From positions 3,656,001 to 3,720,000 of the forward strand of contig NZ_CP132342.1 in assembly GCF_040529055.1 (NCBI RefSeq): 64,000 nucleotides of DNA, in the 5' to 3' direction. Positions 8,581 to 15,765 of this stretch are shown here, in pieces; position 1 is the stretch's first letter; every line of letters starts with the position of its first letter. The position numbers were made by a program, and so were the translations under genes. Under the pieces are notes generated by a model. That model was not told where the DNA came from. It did no database searches and was given only the letters and a program-made list of their open reading frames with translations. Source of the DNA: Xanthomonas sontii. GTDB taxonomy: Bacteria; Pseudomonadota; Gammaproteobacteria; Xanthomonadales; Xanthomonadaceae.

Positions 8581-8856
8581 ATGACCCCGTCCATCGAGTC
8601 GCAAATCCACAGCATCGTCGCCAAGCATGGCGAGATCGACCCGGCGCGCCTGACCCCCGATGCCAAGCTGCAGGACCTGGGCGTGGATTCGCTCGAGGCC
8701 ATCGAAATCCTGTTCGACATCGAAGAACACTTCGACATCACCTTCCCGCAGCGCGACCCGAACCTGGACGACGGTTCGCTCGGCAAGCTGGTGCAGGCGG
8801 TCGAGGACGCGCTGGCGGCCAAGGCGGCGGCCGGCGCGGCGCAACCGGCGCACTGA
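8581..8856 (+). CDS. Acyl carrier protein (stand-alone)
   Basis: This 91-residue protein carries the phosphopantetheine site LGVDSLEAIEI, with the modified serine at about residue 37, and an acidic helix II/III surface (FDIEEHFDITFP) typical of type II ACPs. An alanine-rich tail follows. The ATG is preceded by GGAG with 9 bases spacing. Six bases separate its stop from the ketosynthase start, so the two form one unit and presumably one elongation module. It is clearly not the housekeeping acpP, which normally sits in the fab cluster. Confidence 0.93.
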   Translation: MTPSIESQIHSIVAKHGEIDPARLTPDAKLQDLGVDSLEAIEILFDIEEHFDITFPQRDPNLDDGSLGKLVQAVEDALAAKAAAGAAQPAH

Positions 8857-8862
8857 CGCGCC

Positions 8863-10101
8863 ATGGGCGCCTCCCCGCACGCGCGGCGCGTCGTGGTCAC
8901 CGGCATGGGCGCGGTCAGCGCGCTCGGCCTGGGCGCCGAGGCGCTGTGGAGCGCGATGCGCGAGGGCCGCAGCGGCATCGCCGCCCTGCCCTCGCCCGAT
9001 CCGCTCAGCACGTTGAAGATGCGCGTGGCCGCGACCCTGCAAGGGTTCGCTCCGGATGCCACGCAGACCGGCGGCATCGCCCCCGGCCAACTCGACCGCA
9101 TGACCCAGATGGCGCTGGTCGCCGCCCGCGAGGCGATCGCCCAGGCCGGCCTGCCGCACGGCGATGCCGCGCTCGGCGCGCGCTGCGCGGTGGTGGTCGG
9201 CACCGGCGTCGGCGCCGAACTCAGCCGCGACGAACAATCGCGCCGGCTGTACCGCGACCAGGCCGAACGCCTGCATCCGCTGACCATCGTGCGCAGCATG
9301 GCCAACGCGCCGGCCAGCCAGATCAGCATCGCCTTCGGCCTGCGCGGCCCGGCCTTCGCCGTCTCCAGCGCCTGCGCCTCGGCCAATCACGCCTTCGCCC
9401 AGGCCGCGCTGATGGTCCGCCATGGCCTGGCCGATGTGGCCATCGCCGGCGGCAGCGAAGCCTGCCTGAGCCTGGCGCTGATCCGCGCCTGGGAAGCGAT
9501 GCGGGTGGTCAGCGACGACACCTGCCGGCCGTTCTGCGCGCAGCGCAGCGGCCTGGTGCTGGGCGAAGGCGCCGGCATGTTCGTGCTGGAAAGCGCCGAG
9601 CACGCGGCCGCCCGCGGCGCGCTGCCGCTGGCGGAACTGGCAGGATTCGGCATGAGTTCCGATGCCGGCGACATCGTCGCGCCCAGCGTCGACGGCGCCA
9701 CCACGGCGATGCGCCTGGCGCTGCAGGACGCCGGCCTGGCGCCGGAACAGATCGATTACGTCAACGCCCACGGCACCGGCACGCAGGCCAACGACCGCTG
9801 CGAAACCCAGGCGCTGCGTCAGGTGTTCGGTGCGCACGCCGAGGCGCTGGCGGTCAGCTCGACCAAGGCGGTGCACGGCCATGCGCTCGGCGCGGCCGGC
9901 GCGCTGGAACTGGTGGCGGCGATCGGCGCGCTGCGCGAGCAGGTGGTGCCGCCCACGGCCAACTTCCTCGATGCCGATCCCGAATGCGATCTGGACTACG
10001 TGCCCAACCAGGCGCGCGCCCGCAACGTGCAGGCGGTGCTGAGCAATTCCTTCGCCTTCGGCGGACTCAATGCGGTGATCGCGCTGCGCGCGGCGGGCTG
10101 A
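8863..10101 (+). CDS. Beta-ketoacyl-ACP synthase, FabF-like (KAS II type)
   Basis: This 412-residue thiolase-fold condensing enzyme has all three catalytic residues: the cysteine in SSACASANHAF (about 171), the histidine in NAHGTGTQAND (about 303) and the histidine in KAVHGHALGAAG (about 340). It should therefore decarboxylate malonyl-ACP and carry out a Claisen condensation, rather than act as a chain-length factor. Directly downstream of its own ACP and without ketoreductase, dehydratase or enoyl reductase neighbours, it may carry out a single condensation, with reductions borrowed from fatty-acid synthesis. It converges on the class III aminotransferase gene. Confidence 0.93.
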   Translation: MGASPHARRVVVTGMGAVSALGLGAEALWSAMREGRSGIAALPSPDPLSTLKMRVAATLQGFAPDATQTGGIAPGQLDRMTQMALVAAREAIAQAGLPHGDAALGARCAVVVGTGVGAELSRDEQSRRLYRDQAERLHPLTIVRSMANAPASQISIAFGLRGPAFAVSSACASANHAFAQAALMVRHGLADVAIAGGSEACLSLALIRAWEAMRVVSDDTCRPFCAQRSGLVLGEGAGMFVLESAEHAAARGALPLAELAGFGMSSDAGDIVAPSVDGATTAMRLALQDAGLAPEQIDYVNAHGTGTQANDRCETQALRQVFGAHAEALAVSSTKAVHGHALGAAGALELVAAIGALREQVVPPTANFLDADPECDLDYVPNQARARNVQAVLSNSFAFGGLNAVIALRAAG

Positions 10102-10105
10102 AGCG

Positions 10106-10129
10106 CCCGCCGCCGCAAACAACGGCGGG
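10106..10129. terminator. Possible bidirectional terminator hairpin
   Basis: CCCGCCG (10106-10112) pairs with CGGCGGG (10123-10129) across a 10-base loop, in the short gap between convergent genes. There is no U-tract, so the call is weak. Confidence 0.35.
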
Positions 10130-10166
10130 AGGCAACGCGAACCGCGCGCGTCGTCTCCCGCCCGGC

Positions 10167-11639
10167 TCATGCGACCTGCTTGGCGCGGGTCAGCAACTGG
10201 TCCAGCAAGGACAGGCCCAGGTCGATCTCTTCGTGGCTGATGTGCAGCGACGGCGCCAGCGTGATCACGTTCTTGTAGTAACCGCCCACGTCCAGAATCA
10301 GGCCGATGCGCTTGCCGTTGTGGCGCAGTTCGCCTTCCAGGCCCATGTCGACCATGGTGTCGAGCAGCTTGCGGTTCGGCGTGAAGCCGTCCGCCTGGCA
10401 GATTTCCGCACGCAGGGCCAGGCCCAGGCCGTCGACGTCGCCGATTTCCGGGTGGCGCTTCTGCAGGTCGCGCAGGCCGTCCAGGAAGTGCGCGCCCTTG
10501 GCCATCACCATCGACTCGTAGTCGGTCTCGGCCAGCATGCGCATGGTTTCCAGGCCGACCGCGGTGCCCAGCGGGTTGGAAGCGAAGGTGGAGTGGGTCG
10601 AACCCGGCGGGAACACGGTCGGGTTGATCAGCTCCTCGCGCGCCCAGATGCCGGCCAGCGGGTTCAGGCCGTTGGTCAGCGCCTTGCCGAACACCAGTAC
10701 GTCCGGGGTCACGCCGAAATGCTCGATCGCCCACAGCTTGCCGGTGCGGAAGAAGCCCATCTGGATTTCGTCCACCACCATCAGGATGCCGTACTTGTCC
10801 AGCACCCGCTTCAGGCCGGTGAAGAAGTTCGGCGGCGGGATCACGTAGCCGCCGGTGCCCTGGATCGGCTCGACGTAGAACGCCGCGTACTCGCACTGCC
10901 CGGCCTTGGGATCCCACACGCCGTTGTACTCGGTCTCGAACAGGCGCTCGAACTTGGCCACGCACTGCTCGCCGTACTCTTCCTTGGACATGCCCTTGGG
11001 GCCGCGGAAGTGGTACGGGAATTCGATGAACTGGGCGCGGTCGAAATGACCGAAGCGACGGCGGTAGCGGTACGACGAGGTGATCGCCGAGGCACCGAGG
11101 GTACGGCCGTGGTAGCCGCCTTCGAAGGCGAACACCAGGCTCTTGCCGGCGCTGGCGTTGCGCACCAGCTTCAGCGAGTCTTCCACCGACTGCGCGCCGC
11201 CGACGTTGAAGTGCACGCGGCCCTTGCGGCCCCACTTGCGCTCGGCGTCGACCGCGATGGTCTTGGCCAGCTCGATCTTGGTCGGGTGCAGGTACTGGCT
11301 GGCGACCTGCGGCAGGGTCTCGATCTGGCGGGTCAGCGCCTGGTTCAGGCGCGGATTGGCGTAGCCGAAGTTGACCGCCGAGTACCACATCTGCAGGTCC
11401 AGGTACGGCACGTCTTCGGTGTCGTACAGGTAGCTGCCGTCGCAGCGGCCGAAGATGCGCGGCGGCTCGCTGTAGTGCACGGTGTCGCCGTAGGAGCAGT
11501 ACTGGGACTCGTCGGCCAGCATCTGCGCATCGGTCAGCGCGCGCTGGTGGTCGGCACCGGTGCGCAGCAGCGCCTCCGGATCGGGCGCGGCATCGCCATG
11601 CAGCGGTGCGAGCGAGGAAAGCGAAACATTCCGGTTCAT
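10167..11639 (-). CDS. Class III PLP aminotransferase (acetylornithine/GABA aminotransferase family)
   Basis: This 490-residue class III aminotransferase has a phosphate-binding NVGGAQSVEDSLK (about 145-157), FEGGYHGRTLG (about 172-182), the cofactor aspartate in VVDEIQMGF (about 290) and the Schiff-base lysine in LVFGKALTNG (about 319). It should move an amino group between an omega-amine or amino acid and a 2-oxo acid or aldehyde. An N-terminal extension of about 60 residues precedes the usual start of the family. It lies 5 bases downstream of the HAD phosphatase gene and belongs to the unrecognised biosynthetic block. The start ATG at 11639 was chosen; the longer frame is antisense shadow within the HAD gene. 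Confidence 0.88.
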   Translation of the reverse strand: MNRNVSLSSLAPLHGDAAPDPEALLRTGADHQRALTDAQMLADESQYCSYGDTVHYSEPPRIFGRCDGSYLYDTEDVPYLDLQMWYSAVNFGYANPRLNQALTRQIETLPQVASQYLHPTKIELAKTIAVDAERKWGRKGRVHFNVGGAQSVEDSLKLVRNASAGKSLVFAFEGGYHGRTLGASAITSSYRYRRRFGHFDRAQFIEFPYHFRGPKGMSKEEYGEQCVAKFERLFETEYNGVWDPKAGQCEYAAFYVEPIQGTGGYVIPPPNFFTGLKRVLDKYGILMVVDEIQMGFFRTGKLWAIEHFGVTPDVLVFGKALTNGLNPLAGIWAREELINPTVFPPGSTHSTFASNPLGTAVGLETMRMLAETDYESMVMAKGAHFLDGLRDLQKRHPEIGDVDGLGLALRAEICQADGFTPNRKLLDTMVDMGLEGELRHNGKRIGLILDVGGYYKNVITLAPSLHISHEEIDLGLSLLDQLLTRAKQVA

Positions 11640-11644
11640 CGGGA

Positions 11645-12337
11645 TCAGGCTCGTTGGGTGACGGGAAGCGGGAAGGACACGGTGGTGGTCGCCGGCACCG
11701 CCAGGTCGGGCAGCAGGGCGATGGCGTCGTCGAAACCGGTGATCGCGCAATGGGCGATCCCGTTGGCGCGGCAATGGCGCAGCAGACCGTCCTTGGCGAA
11801 CACCAGGTCGGCCTTGCCGGCCAGGCAGAAATCGGAACGACCGTCGCCGATCAGCAAGGTGGCGCGCTCGGGCGGCTGCTGCGCCATGACCGCGCACTTG
11901 CAGGTGCCGCTGGGGCAGTCCGGGCGCGCATGCGGCGAGGCCATGCGCCATTCGCCCGCGTCGGTACGCAGCAGGCGGTTGGCGATGATCGGCAGGTGGT
12001 GCAGGCCGTGGCGGGCCAGGATCCGGGCGATGCCGTAGTCCAGGCCGTCGCTGACGATGCTCAGCGGGATGCCCAGGCGTTCGGCCAGCGCCACGAAGCG
12101 CACGAAGGCCGGGTCGATCCGCACCGCATCCAGCACCCGGTGCAACGCATCGACGTCGCCGTCGAGCAGCGCGACCTGCTTGCTCATGCACTCGCGGGCC
12201 CCGATCCGACCGGCGACCCAGTCGTCTTCCAGCTCCTGCCAACCGGGGCGCCCGAGGTGCTCGAGCAGGCTGTCGGTCACGTCCTGCAGGGACACGGTAC
12301 CGTCAAAATCGCAAAGGATGTTCCATTGGGCGCGCAA
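11645..12337 (-). CDS. HAD-IB phosphatase, MtnX/SerB-like
   Basis: This protein of about 230 residues has HAD motifs: CDFDGTVS (motif I, nucleophile Asp), SIVSDGLDYG (motif II, Ser) and IGDGRSDFCLA (motif IV, the acidic pair). The helical cap after motif I and the overall size match MtnX-like phosphatases and phosphoserine phosphatases. I chose a TTG start at 12337, 8 bases after GGAG, because it begins just before the core strand NILCDFDG; an in-frame ATG at 12424 would add 29 residues unlike the family. It is followed 5 bases later by the aminotransferase, so a phosphorylated intermediate may be dephosphorylated in the same pathway. Confidence 0.8.
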   Translation of the reverse strand: MRAQWNILCDFDGTVSLQDVTDSLLEHLGRPGWQELEDDWVAGRIGARECMSKQVALLDGDVDALHRVLDAVRIDPAFVRFVALAERLGIPLSIVSDGLDYGIARILARHGLHHLPIIANRLLRTDAGEWRMASPHARPDCPSGTCKCAVMAQQPPERATLLIGDGRSDFCLAGKADLVFAKDGLLRHCRANGIAHCAITGFDDAIALLPDLAVPATTTVSFPLPVTQRA

Positions 12338-12527
12338 GGTGGCTCTCCGGCTGATGGGGGCAGAGCCTAGGCACGCTGTCTTTCGCACTCCTTTCGGCGA
12401 GGTGAAAGAAAGCGGAGCGTTCACATTGGGCGTGGTAGGTCGGGCGCCACCGCACCTCCTCGCAAGGAGCCTGGATCGGTCGCACAGTTCCCAATTCGAC
12501 CGCGATCGGGCAACCTACTCCTACCAG

Positions 12528-12614
12528 GCCCGGATGGCGAAACTGGTAGACGCATCGGACTTAAAATCCGCCGGGGGCGACCCCATGCCGGTTCGATTCC
12601 GGCTCCGGGCACCA
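12528..12614 (+). tRNA. tRNA-Leu (anticodon TAA)
   Basis: The acceptor arms GCCCGGA and TCCGGGC pair, the D-loop, anticodon loop (CTTAAAA with TAA), long variable arm and T-arm (CCGGTTCGATTCCGG) are all present, and CCA is encoded. The 87-base length is right for a class II tRNA. It reads UUA codons. Confidence 0.97.
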
Positions 12615-12923
12615 CGTATTGGCAGGCGGAACCGACAGGCCACATCAGGCACGGCCCCCCAGCTCTACCGCCTCGGCACGCCAATCATCCCGATCACCAC
12701 AGATGCGCCGCATGCACGGTGGTGTTTGACGCCCAGGCTGTTCGCTGGCCGAGCGCAGCGTTTGCCCCACGGCCAGTCGGCGGAAAGCGCCGGGAAAGCG
12801 CATCCATTGTGGGATGACCCGCAAACTGTCCGAACGCAAGCGACAGGCACTGCATCGCCCCCGGACGACATCGTGCTAGAAACATTGCCACACCAGCCGC
12901 GCCGGCTGCTTGGGGAGAAGCGA
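12615..12923. other. Intergenic region without a supported gene
   Basis: About 310 bases follow tRNA-Leu without any reading frame that looks real on either strand and without a clear terminator. tRNA 3' ends are common integration sites, but I see no repeat of the tRNA tail, integrase or att-like duplication here. Confidence 0.5.
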
Positions 12924-13154
12924 GTGAACGAGACCTACGAGAGAGAAAAGCGCGCGCGTACGTTCGCCCAATACATCAGGGACACGTGGAGTGGCCCGCT
13001 TTCCCGCGACGAAAAGAAACAGCTGGGCGAGGAAATCCGGGACGAAGTGGATGGAGCACCGGATCGCGACAGCCTGGAGTCCATCATCATCGGCGCGCTC
13101 AGAGAGAAGGATATCGATCCCGACGAACTGGGCATCCGCTGGTCATTTGATTGA
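12924..13154 (+). CDS. Small charged hypothetical protein
   Basis: This is a 76-residue, highly charged protein starting at a GTG with GGAGAAG about 7 bases upstream. It is probably helical (YEREKRARTFAQYIRDTW, then RDEKKQLGEEIRDEVDG) and ends in an acidic segment ending IRWSFD. No membrane segment or signal is visible. I do not recognise a family. The start was picked for its ribosome binding site; the long frame further upstream runs back through the tRNA gene and is not real. Two hairpins follow it. Confidence 0.6.
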   Translation: MNETYEREKRARTFAQYIRDTWSGPLSRDEKKQLGEEIRDEVDGAPDRDSLESIIIGALREKDIDPDELGIRWSFD

Positions 13155-13161
13155 GATCGAA

Positions 13162-13185
13162 CCCGGCGCCCGCACGGGCGCCGGG
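13162..13185. terminator. Strong GC hairpin, possible terminator
   Basis: CCCGGCGCCC and GGGCGCCGGG form a perfect 10-bp stem with loop GCAC, eight bases after the stop of the small hypothetical gene. No U-tract follows. A second, imperfect hairpin (CCCCGG..CCGGGG) lies at 13265-13295 before the hemN stop. Confidence 0.5.
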
Positions 13186-13264
13186 CAGCTGGAGTGCCAG
13201 ACACAAGATCTCCAGGCCCTCCCGCGGAATGGCCTTGGATATCGCGCCCCCGCCACCGAAAAGT

Positions 13265-13295
13265 CCCCGGCACCGCCGCCACGGCGGCACCGGGG
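13265..13295. terminator. Imperfect GC hairpin, possible hemN-side terminator
   Basis: CCCCGG..CCGCCG and CGGCGG..CCGGGG form two 6-bp stem segments separated by a two-base mismatch, with loop CCA. It lies in the gap between convergent genes and could stop minus-strand transcription of hemN. Confidence 0.4.
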
Positions 13296-13324
13296 ATGCC
13301 AACGGCAAGCATGACGCACGGCGC

Positions 13325-14731
13325 TCAGATCGCGCGCGAGTAGCGCGCCGGCTGGTCGGGCTGGCGCAGGTAGCGGTCGAAGCACATGGCGATCAGGCGC
13401 AGCAGCGGGCGGCCGCGCGCGGTGGCCTGGACCACGCCGTCGCGGTAGTCGGCCAGGCCGTCCGCGCACAGCGGCGCCAGTGCGCGCAGTTCCTCGCGGA
13501 AGTAGCTGGCGAAGTCGATGCCGTGGCGCCGCGCCACCGCCGCCACGTCCACGCTTCCCTGGCACATCAGTTGCTGGATCAGCTCGGCGCGCAGGGCGTC
13601 GTCGGCGCTGAGCTGCAGGCCGCGCAACACCGGGCTGTCGCCGGCGTCCACGGCCGCTTCCCAGGCCGGCAGGTCGCGCTGGTTCTGGCTGTAGCTGGCG
13701 CCGATGCGGCTGATCGCGCTGACGCCCATGCCCAGCAGGTCGGTGTCGGCGTGGGTGGTGTAGCCCATGAAGTTGCGGTGCAGGCTGCCCTGCCGCTGCG
13801 CGCGCGCCAGGTCTTCCTGCGGCAGCGCGAAGTGGTCCATGCCGATGTACTGGTAGCCAGCCGCCGAGAGCCTGCTGACCGCCAGGCCGAGCAGCGCCAG
13901 CTTCTGCTCGGCGTCGGGCAAATCGGCGTCGGCGATACGCCGCTGCGCCCTGAACAGCTGCGGCATGTGCGCGTAGCCATAGACCGCCAGGCGGTCCGGG
14001 CGCGCCGCGATCACCGTCTCCAGGGTCTGTTCGAACCCGGCCAGGGTCTGCCGCGGCAGGCCGTAGATCAGGTCGACGTTGACCGAGCGCATGCCGTGCA
14101 CGCGGCAGGCGCGCAGGATGTCCAGGGTCTCGTGCACCCCCTGGCGGCGGTTGATCGCCTGCTGCACCAGCGGGTCGAAATCCTGGATGCCCAGGCTGGC
14201 GCGATTGAAGCCCAGTTCGGCCAATGCGGCGATGTCCTGCGGCGTCACCGTGCGTGGGTCCAGTTCGATGGACATCTCGCGGTCCGGCGCCTGGCTGAAG
14301 CGGAACAGCCCGCGCAGGCCATGCACCAGTTCGCCCAGCAACTCGGGAGCGAGGAAGTTGGGGGTACCCCCGCCCAGGTGCAGTTGCACCACCTCGCGCT
14401 CGCCCTCGAAACACGCGGCCATCATCGCGGCCTCGCGCAGCAGCCGCTGCACGTAGGTGCGGCCGCGCTGCGGGTCGCGGGTGATCACCCGATGGCAGCC
14501 GCAGTAGAAGCAGGGATTGCGGCAGAAGGGCACGTGCACGTACAGCGACAGCGGCCGCCGCGGATCGCTGGCCTGGACCGCGGCGAACAACTGCGCCGGG
14601 CCGAAACCGGTCTGGAAATGCGGCGCGGTCGGGTACGAGGTGTAGCGCGGGCCGGGACGGTCGTAGCGGCGCAGCAGGTCGGCGTCGAAGGTCCAGGCGG
14701 CGGAGGGATCGGGCGCGGTCAGGATGTCCAT
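13325..14731 (-). CDS. hemN: Oxygen-independent coproporphyrinogen III oxidase
   Basis: This 468-residue radical-SAM enzyme of heme synthesis has the cluster motif CRNPCFYCGC (about residues 63-72), the GGGTPNF SAM-binding motif and the GLPRQT stretch, plus the N-terminal PRYTSYPTAPHF typical of HemN itself rather than HemW-like paralogues. It converts coproporphyrinogen III to protoporphyrinogen IX without oxygen in the cytosol. The ATG at 14731 gives the usual family length. An FNR-type box ends 35 bases upstream, overlapping the end of the globin gene, so anaerobic induction is likely. Confidence 0.95.
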   Translation of the reverse strand: MDILTAPDPSAAWTFDADLLRRYDRPGPRYTSYPTAPHFQTGFGPAQLFAAVQASDPRRPLSLYVHVPFCRNPCFYCGCHRVITRDPQRGRTYVQRLLREAAMMAACFEGEREVVQLHLGGGTPNFLAPELLGELVHGLRGLFRFSQAPDREMSIELDPRTVTPQDIAALAELGFNRASLGIQDFDPLVQQAINRRQGVHETLDILRACRVHGMRSVNVDLIYGLPRQTLAGFEQTLETVIAARPDRLAVYGYAHMPQLFRAQRRIADADLPDAEQKLALLGLAVSRLSAAGYQYIGMDHFALPQEDLARAQRQGSLHRNFMGYTTHADTDLLGMGVSAISRIGASYSQNQRDLPAWEAAVDAGDSPVLRGLQLSADDALRAELIQQLMCQGSVDVAAVARRHGIDFASYFREELRALAPLCADGLADYRDGVVQATARGRPLLRLIAMCFDRYLRQPDQPARYSRAI

Positions 14732-14765
14732 GCCCCGAGCATGCGCGGCGCCCGGCACGGCCGCC

Positions 14766-14779
14766 TTGACCTGGATCAA
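14766..14779. promoter_or_regulatory. FNR/ANR-type box upstream of hemN
   Basis: TTGACCTGGATCAA differs by one base from the FNR consensus TTGAT-N4-ATCAA. Its centre is about 41 bases before the hemN start codon, and it overlaps the stop codon of the globin gene. Confidence 0.7.
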
Positions 14780-15219
14780 TCCGCGCACGCAGCCGGCGGC
14801 AGCGGCGATGCCGGCTCGAACGGGCGCCAGCTCATCTGGTGGCGGCGCCAGAACGTCTCGGCGATGCGCTGGGCGATGTCGTCGGCCAGCAGCCGCATCG
14901 GCGTGTTGGGCAGCTCGGCGGTGGTGGCGCGGAACAGGCCCAGCCAGCGCTGGAACAACAGTGCGCTGAGTTCGCGCATGGCCATGTGCCGCGGCATCGG
15001 CGCGCCGCGGAAGCGGCGGGTGCCGCGCAGCATCGCCGACCAGAAATCGCACAGCTGCTGCTGGTGCGCGTCCCAGTCCTCGATGCGCGCGGCGAACACC
15101 GCCGACAGATCGGCGTCGGCGCGCACGCGGCGGTAGAACGTCTCCACCAGCGCCTGCACCTCGGCCTCGCTGCACAGGTCCGGCCCCGGCAAGGGCATGC
15201 CCTCGATCTGGTCCTGCAT
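14776..15219 (-). CDS. Group III truncated hemoglobin
   Basis: This 147-residue protein fits group III truncated globins: an N-terminal helix with VETFYRRVRADADLSAVF, a central FRGAPMPRHM containing the region of the proximal histidine, and LFQRWLGLFR. These small heme proteins are linked to oxygen or nitric-oxide chemistry at low oxygen in the cytosol. The start ATG at 15219 was chosen because upstream in-frame codons lack a ribosome binding site and would cover the FNR box. It lies between two FNR-type boxes and upstream of hemN, with 44 bases between the genes, so the pair is probably co-induced. Confidence 0.87.
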   Translation of the reverse strand: MQDQIEGMPLPGPDLCSEAEVQALVETFYRRVRADADLSAVFAARIEDWDAHQQQLCDFWSAMLRGTRRFRGAPMPRHMAMRELSALLFQRWLGLFRATTAELPNTPMRLLADDIAQRIAETFWRRHQMSWRPFEPASPLPPAACAD

Positions 15220-15274
15220 GGTCCGCTCCACGTCGCTCGACGCGGACAGTCTCCACGCCGCCACCGCGGCGGCC

Positions 15275-15288
15275 TTGATCAGGATCAA
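15275..15288. promoter_or_regulatory. FNR/ANR-type box, perfect palindrome
   Basis: TTGATCAGGATCAA matches TTGAT-N4-ATCAA exactly. It is centred about 62 bases before the globin start on the minus strand and about 150 bases before the plus-strand membrane-protein gene, so it could serve either or both. Confidence 0.8.
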
Positions 15289-15433
15289 TGTCGGCACGGC
15301 CGGCACTGCCTAGTCTGCCGCTGCGGCATGCGCCGACGCCGGTGTCGACGGGGGATCGGCGGCCAGGCGGCTGGCAGGCGCGGCGACGTGTGTGGCGCTG
15401 CCCCCTTGGCGCATGCCGCATCCTCCTTTCGCG

Positions 15434-15754
15434 ATGGAATCCACCGTCATGGCCTCTCCCGACGATCCGCTGCTCGACCCGCTCGATCCCGGTACGCCAC
15501 GCCCGCTGGTGCAGCGGCTGGGGGTGATCCTGTGGCCGAGCTTCCTGGTGGCCGGCGCGATGAGCGTGCTGTTCTTCGCCCTGGTCGATCCGCTGGCGCT
15601 GCGCGACATCACCTTCCCCGGCCGCCAGCTGAGCCGCGAGCTGGGCTATACGGTGGGCTTCTTCATGTTCTGGCTGGCGACGCTGGCCTCGAGCCTGCTG
15701 ACCGGCTTCCTGTTGCGTCCGGCGCCGCACGGCGACGCCGCGCCGCTGTCCTGA
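15434..15754 (+). CDS. Small two-helix membrane protein next to a CcoG-like gene
   Basis: This protein of about 106 residues has two hydrophobic segments (about 32-55 and 74-96, LGYTVGFFMFWLATLASSLL) and a short polar tail. Its function is not known to me. The start could be the ATG at 15434 or the one at 15449; neither has a strong ribosome site. Eleven bases separate it from the CcoG-like gene, so they are likely co-transcribed, and the FNR box upstream suggests low-oxygen expression. The gene context, not its sequence, hints at a link to cytochrome oxidase or copper handling. Confidence 0.65.
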   Translation: MESTVMASPDDPLLDPLDPGTPRPLVQRLGVILWPSFLVAGAMSVLFFALVDPLALRDITFPGRQLSRELGYTVGFFMFWLATLASSLLTGFLLRPAPHGDAAPLS

Positions 15755-15765
15755 GCCGGCTGCCG

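Noticed and set aside
8485..11388. Very long minus-strand open frame of over 960 codons
   Set aside because: It runs antisense through the ACP and ketosynthase genes and out of frame through the aminotransferase; its composition is not protein-like.
3547..12337. The ACP/ketosynthase block as the xanthomonadin (aryl polyene) cluster
   Set aside because: The dehydratases, ketoreductase, adenylation/ligase and acyltransferase genes expected of aryl polyene clusters are absent, and arginase, DegT and class III aminotransferase genes are not part of such clusters.
12614..12923. Genomic island integrated at tRNA-Leu
   Set aside because: No integrase, no repeat of the tRNA 3' end and no compositional break were seen within the window.
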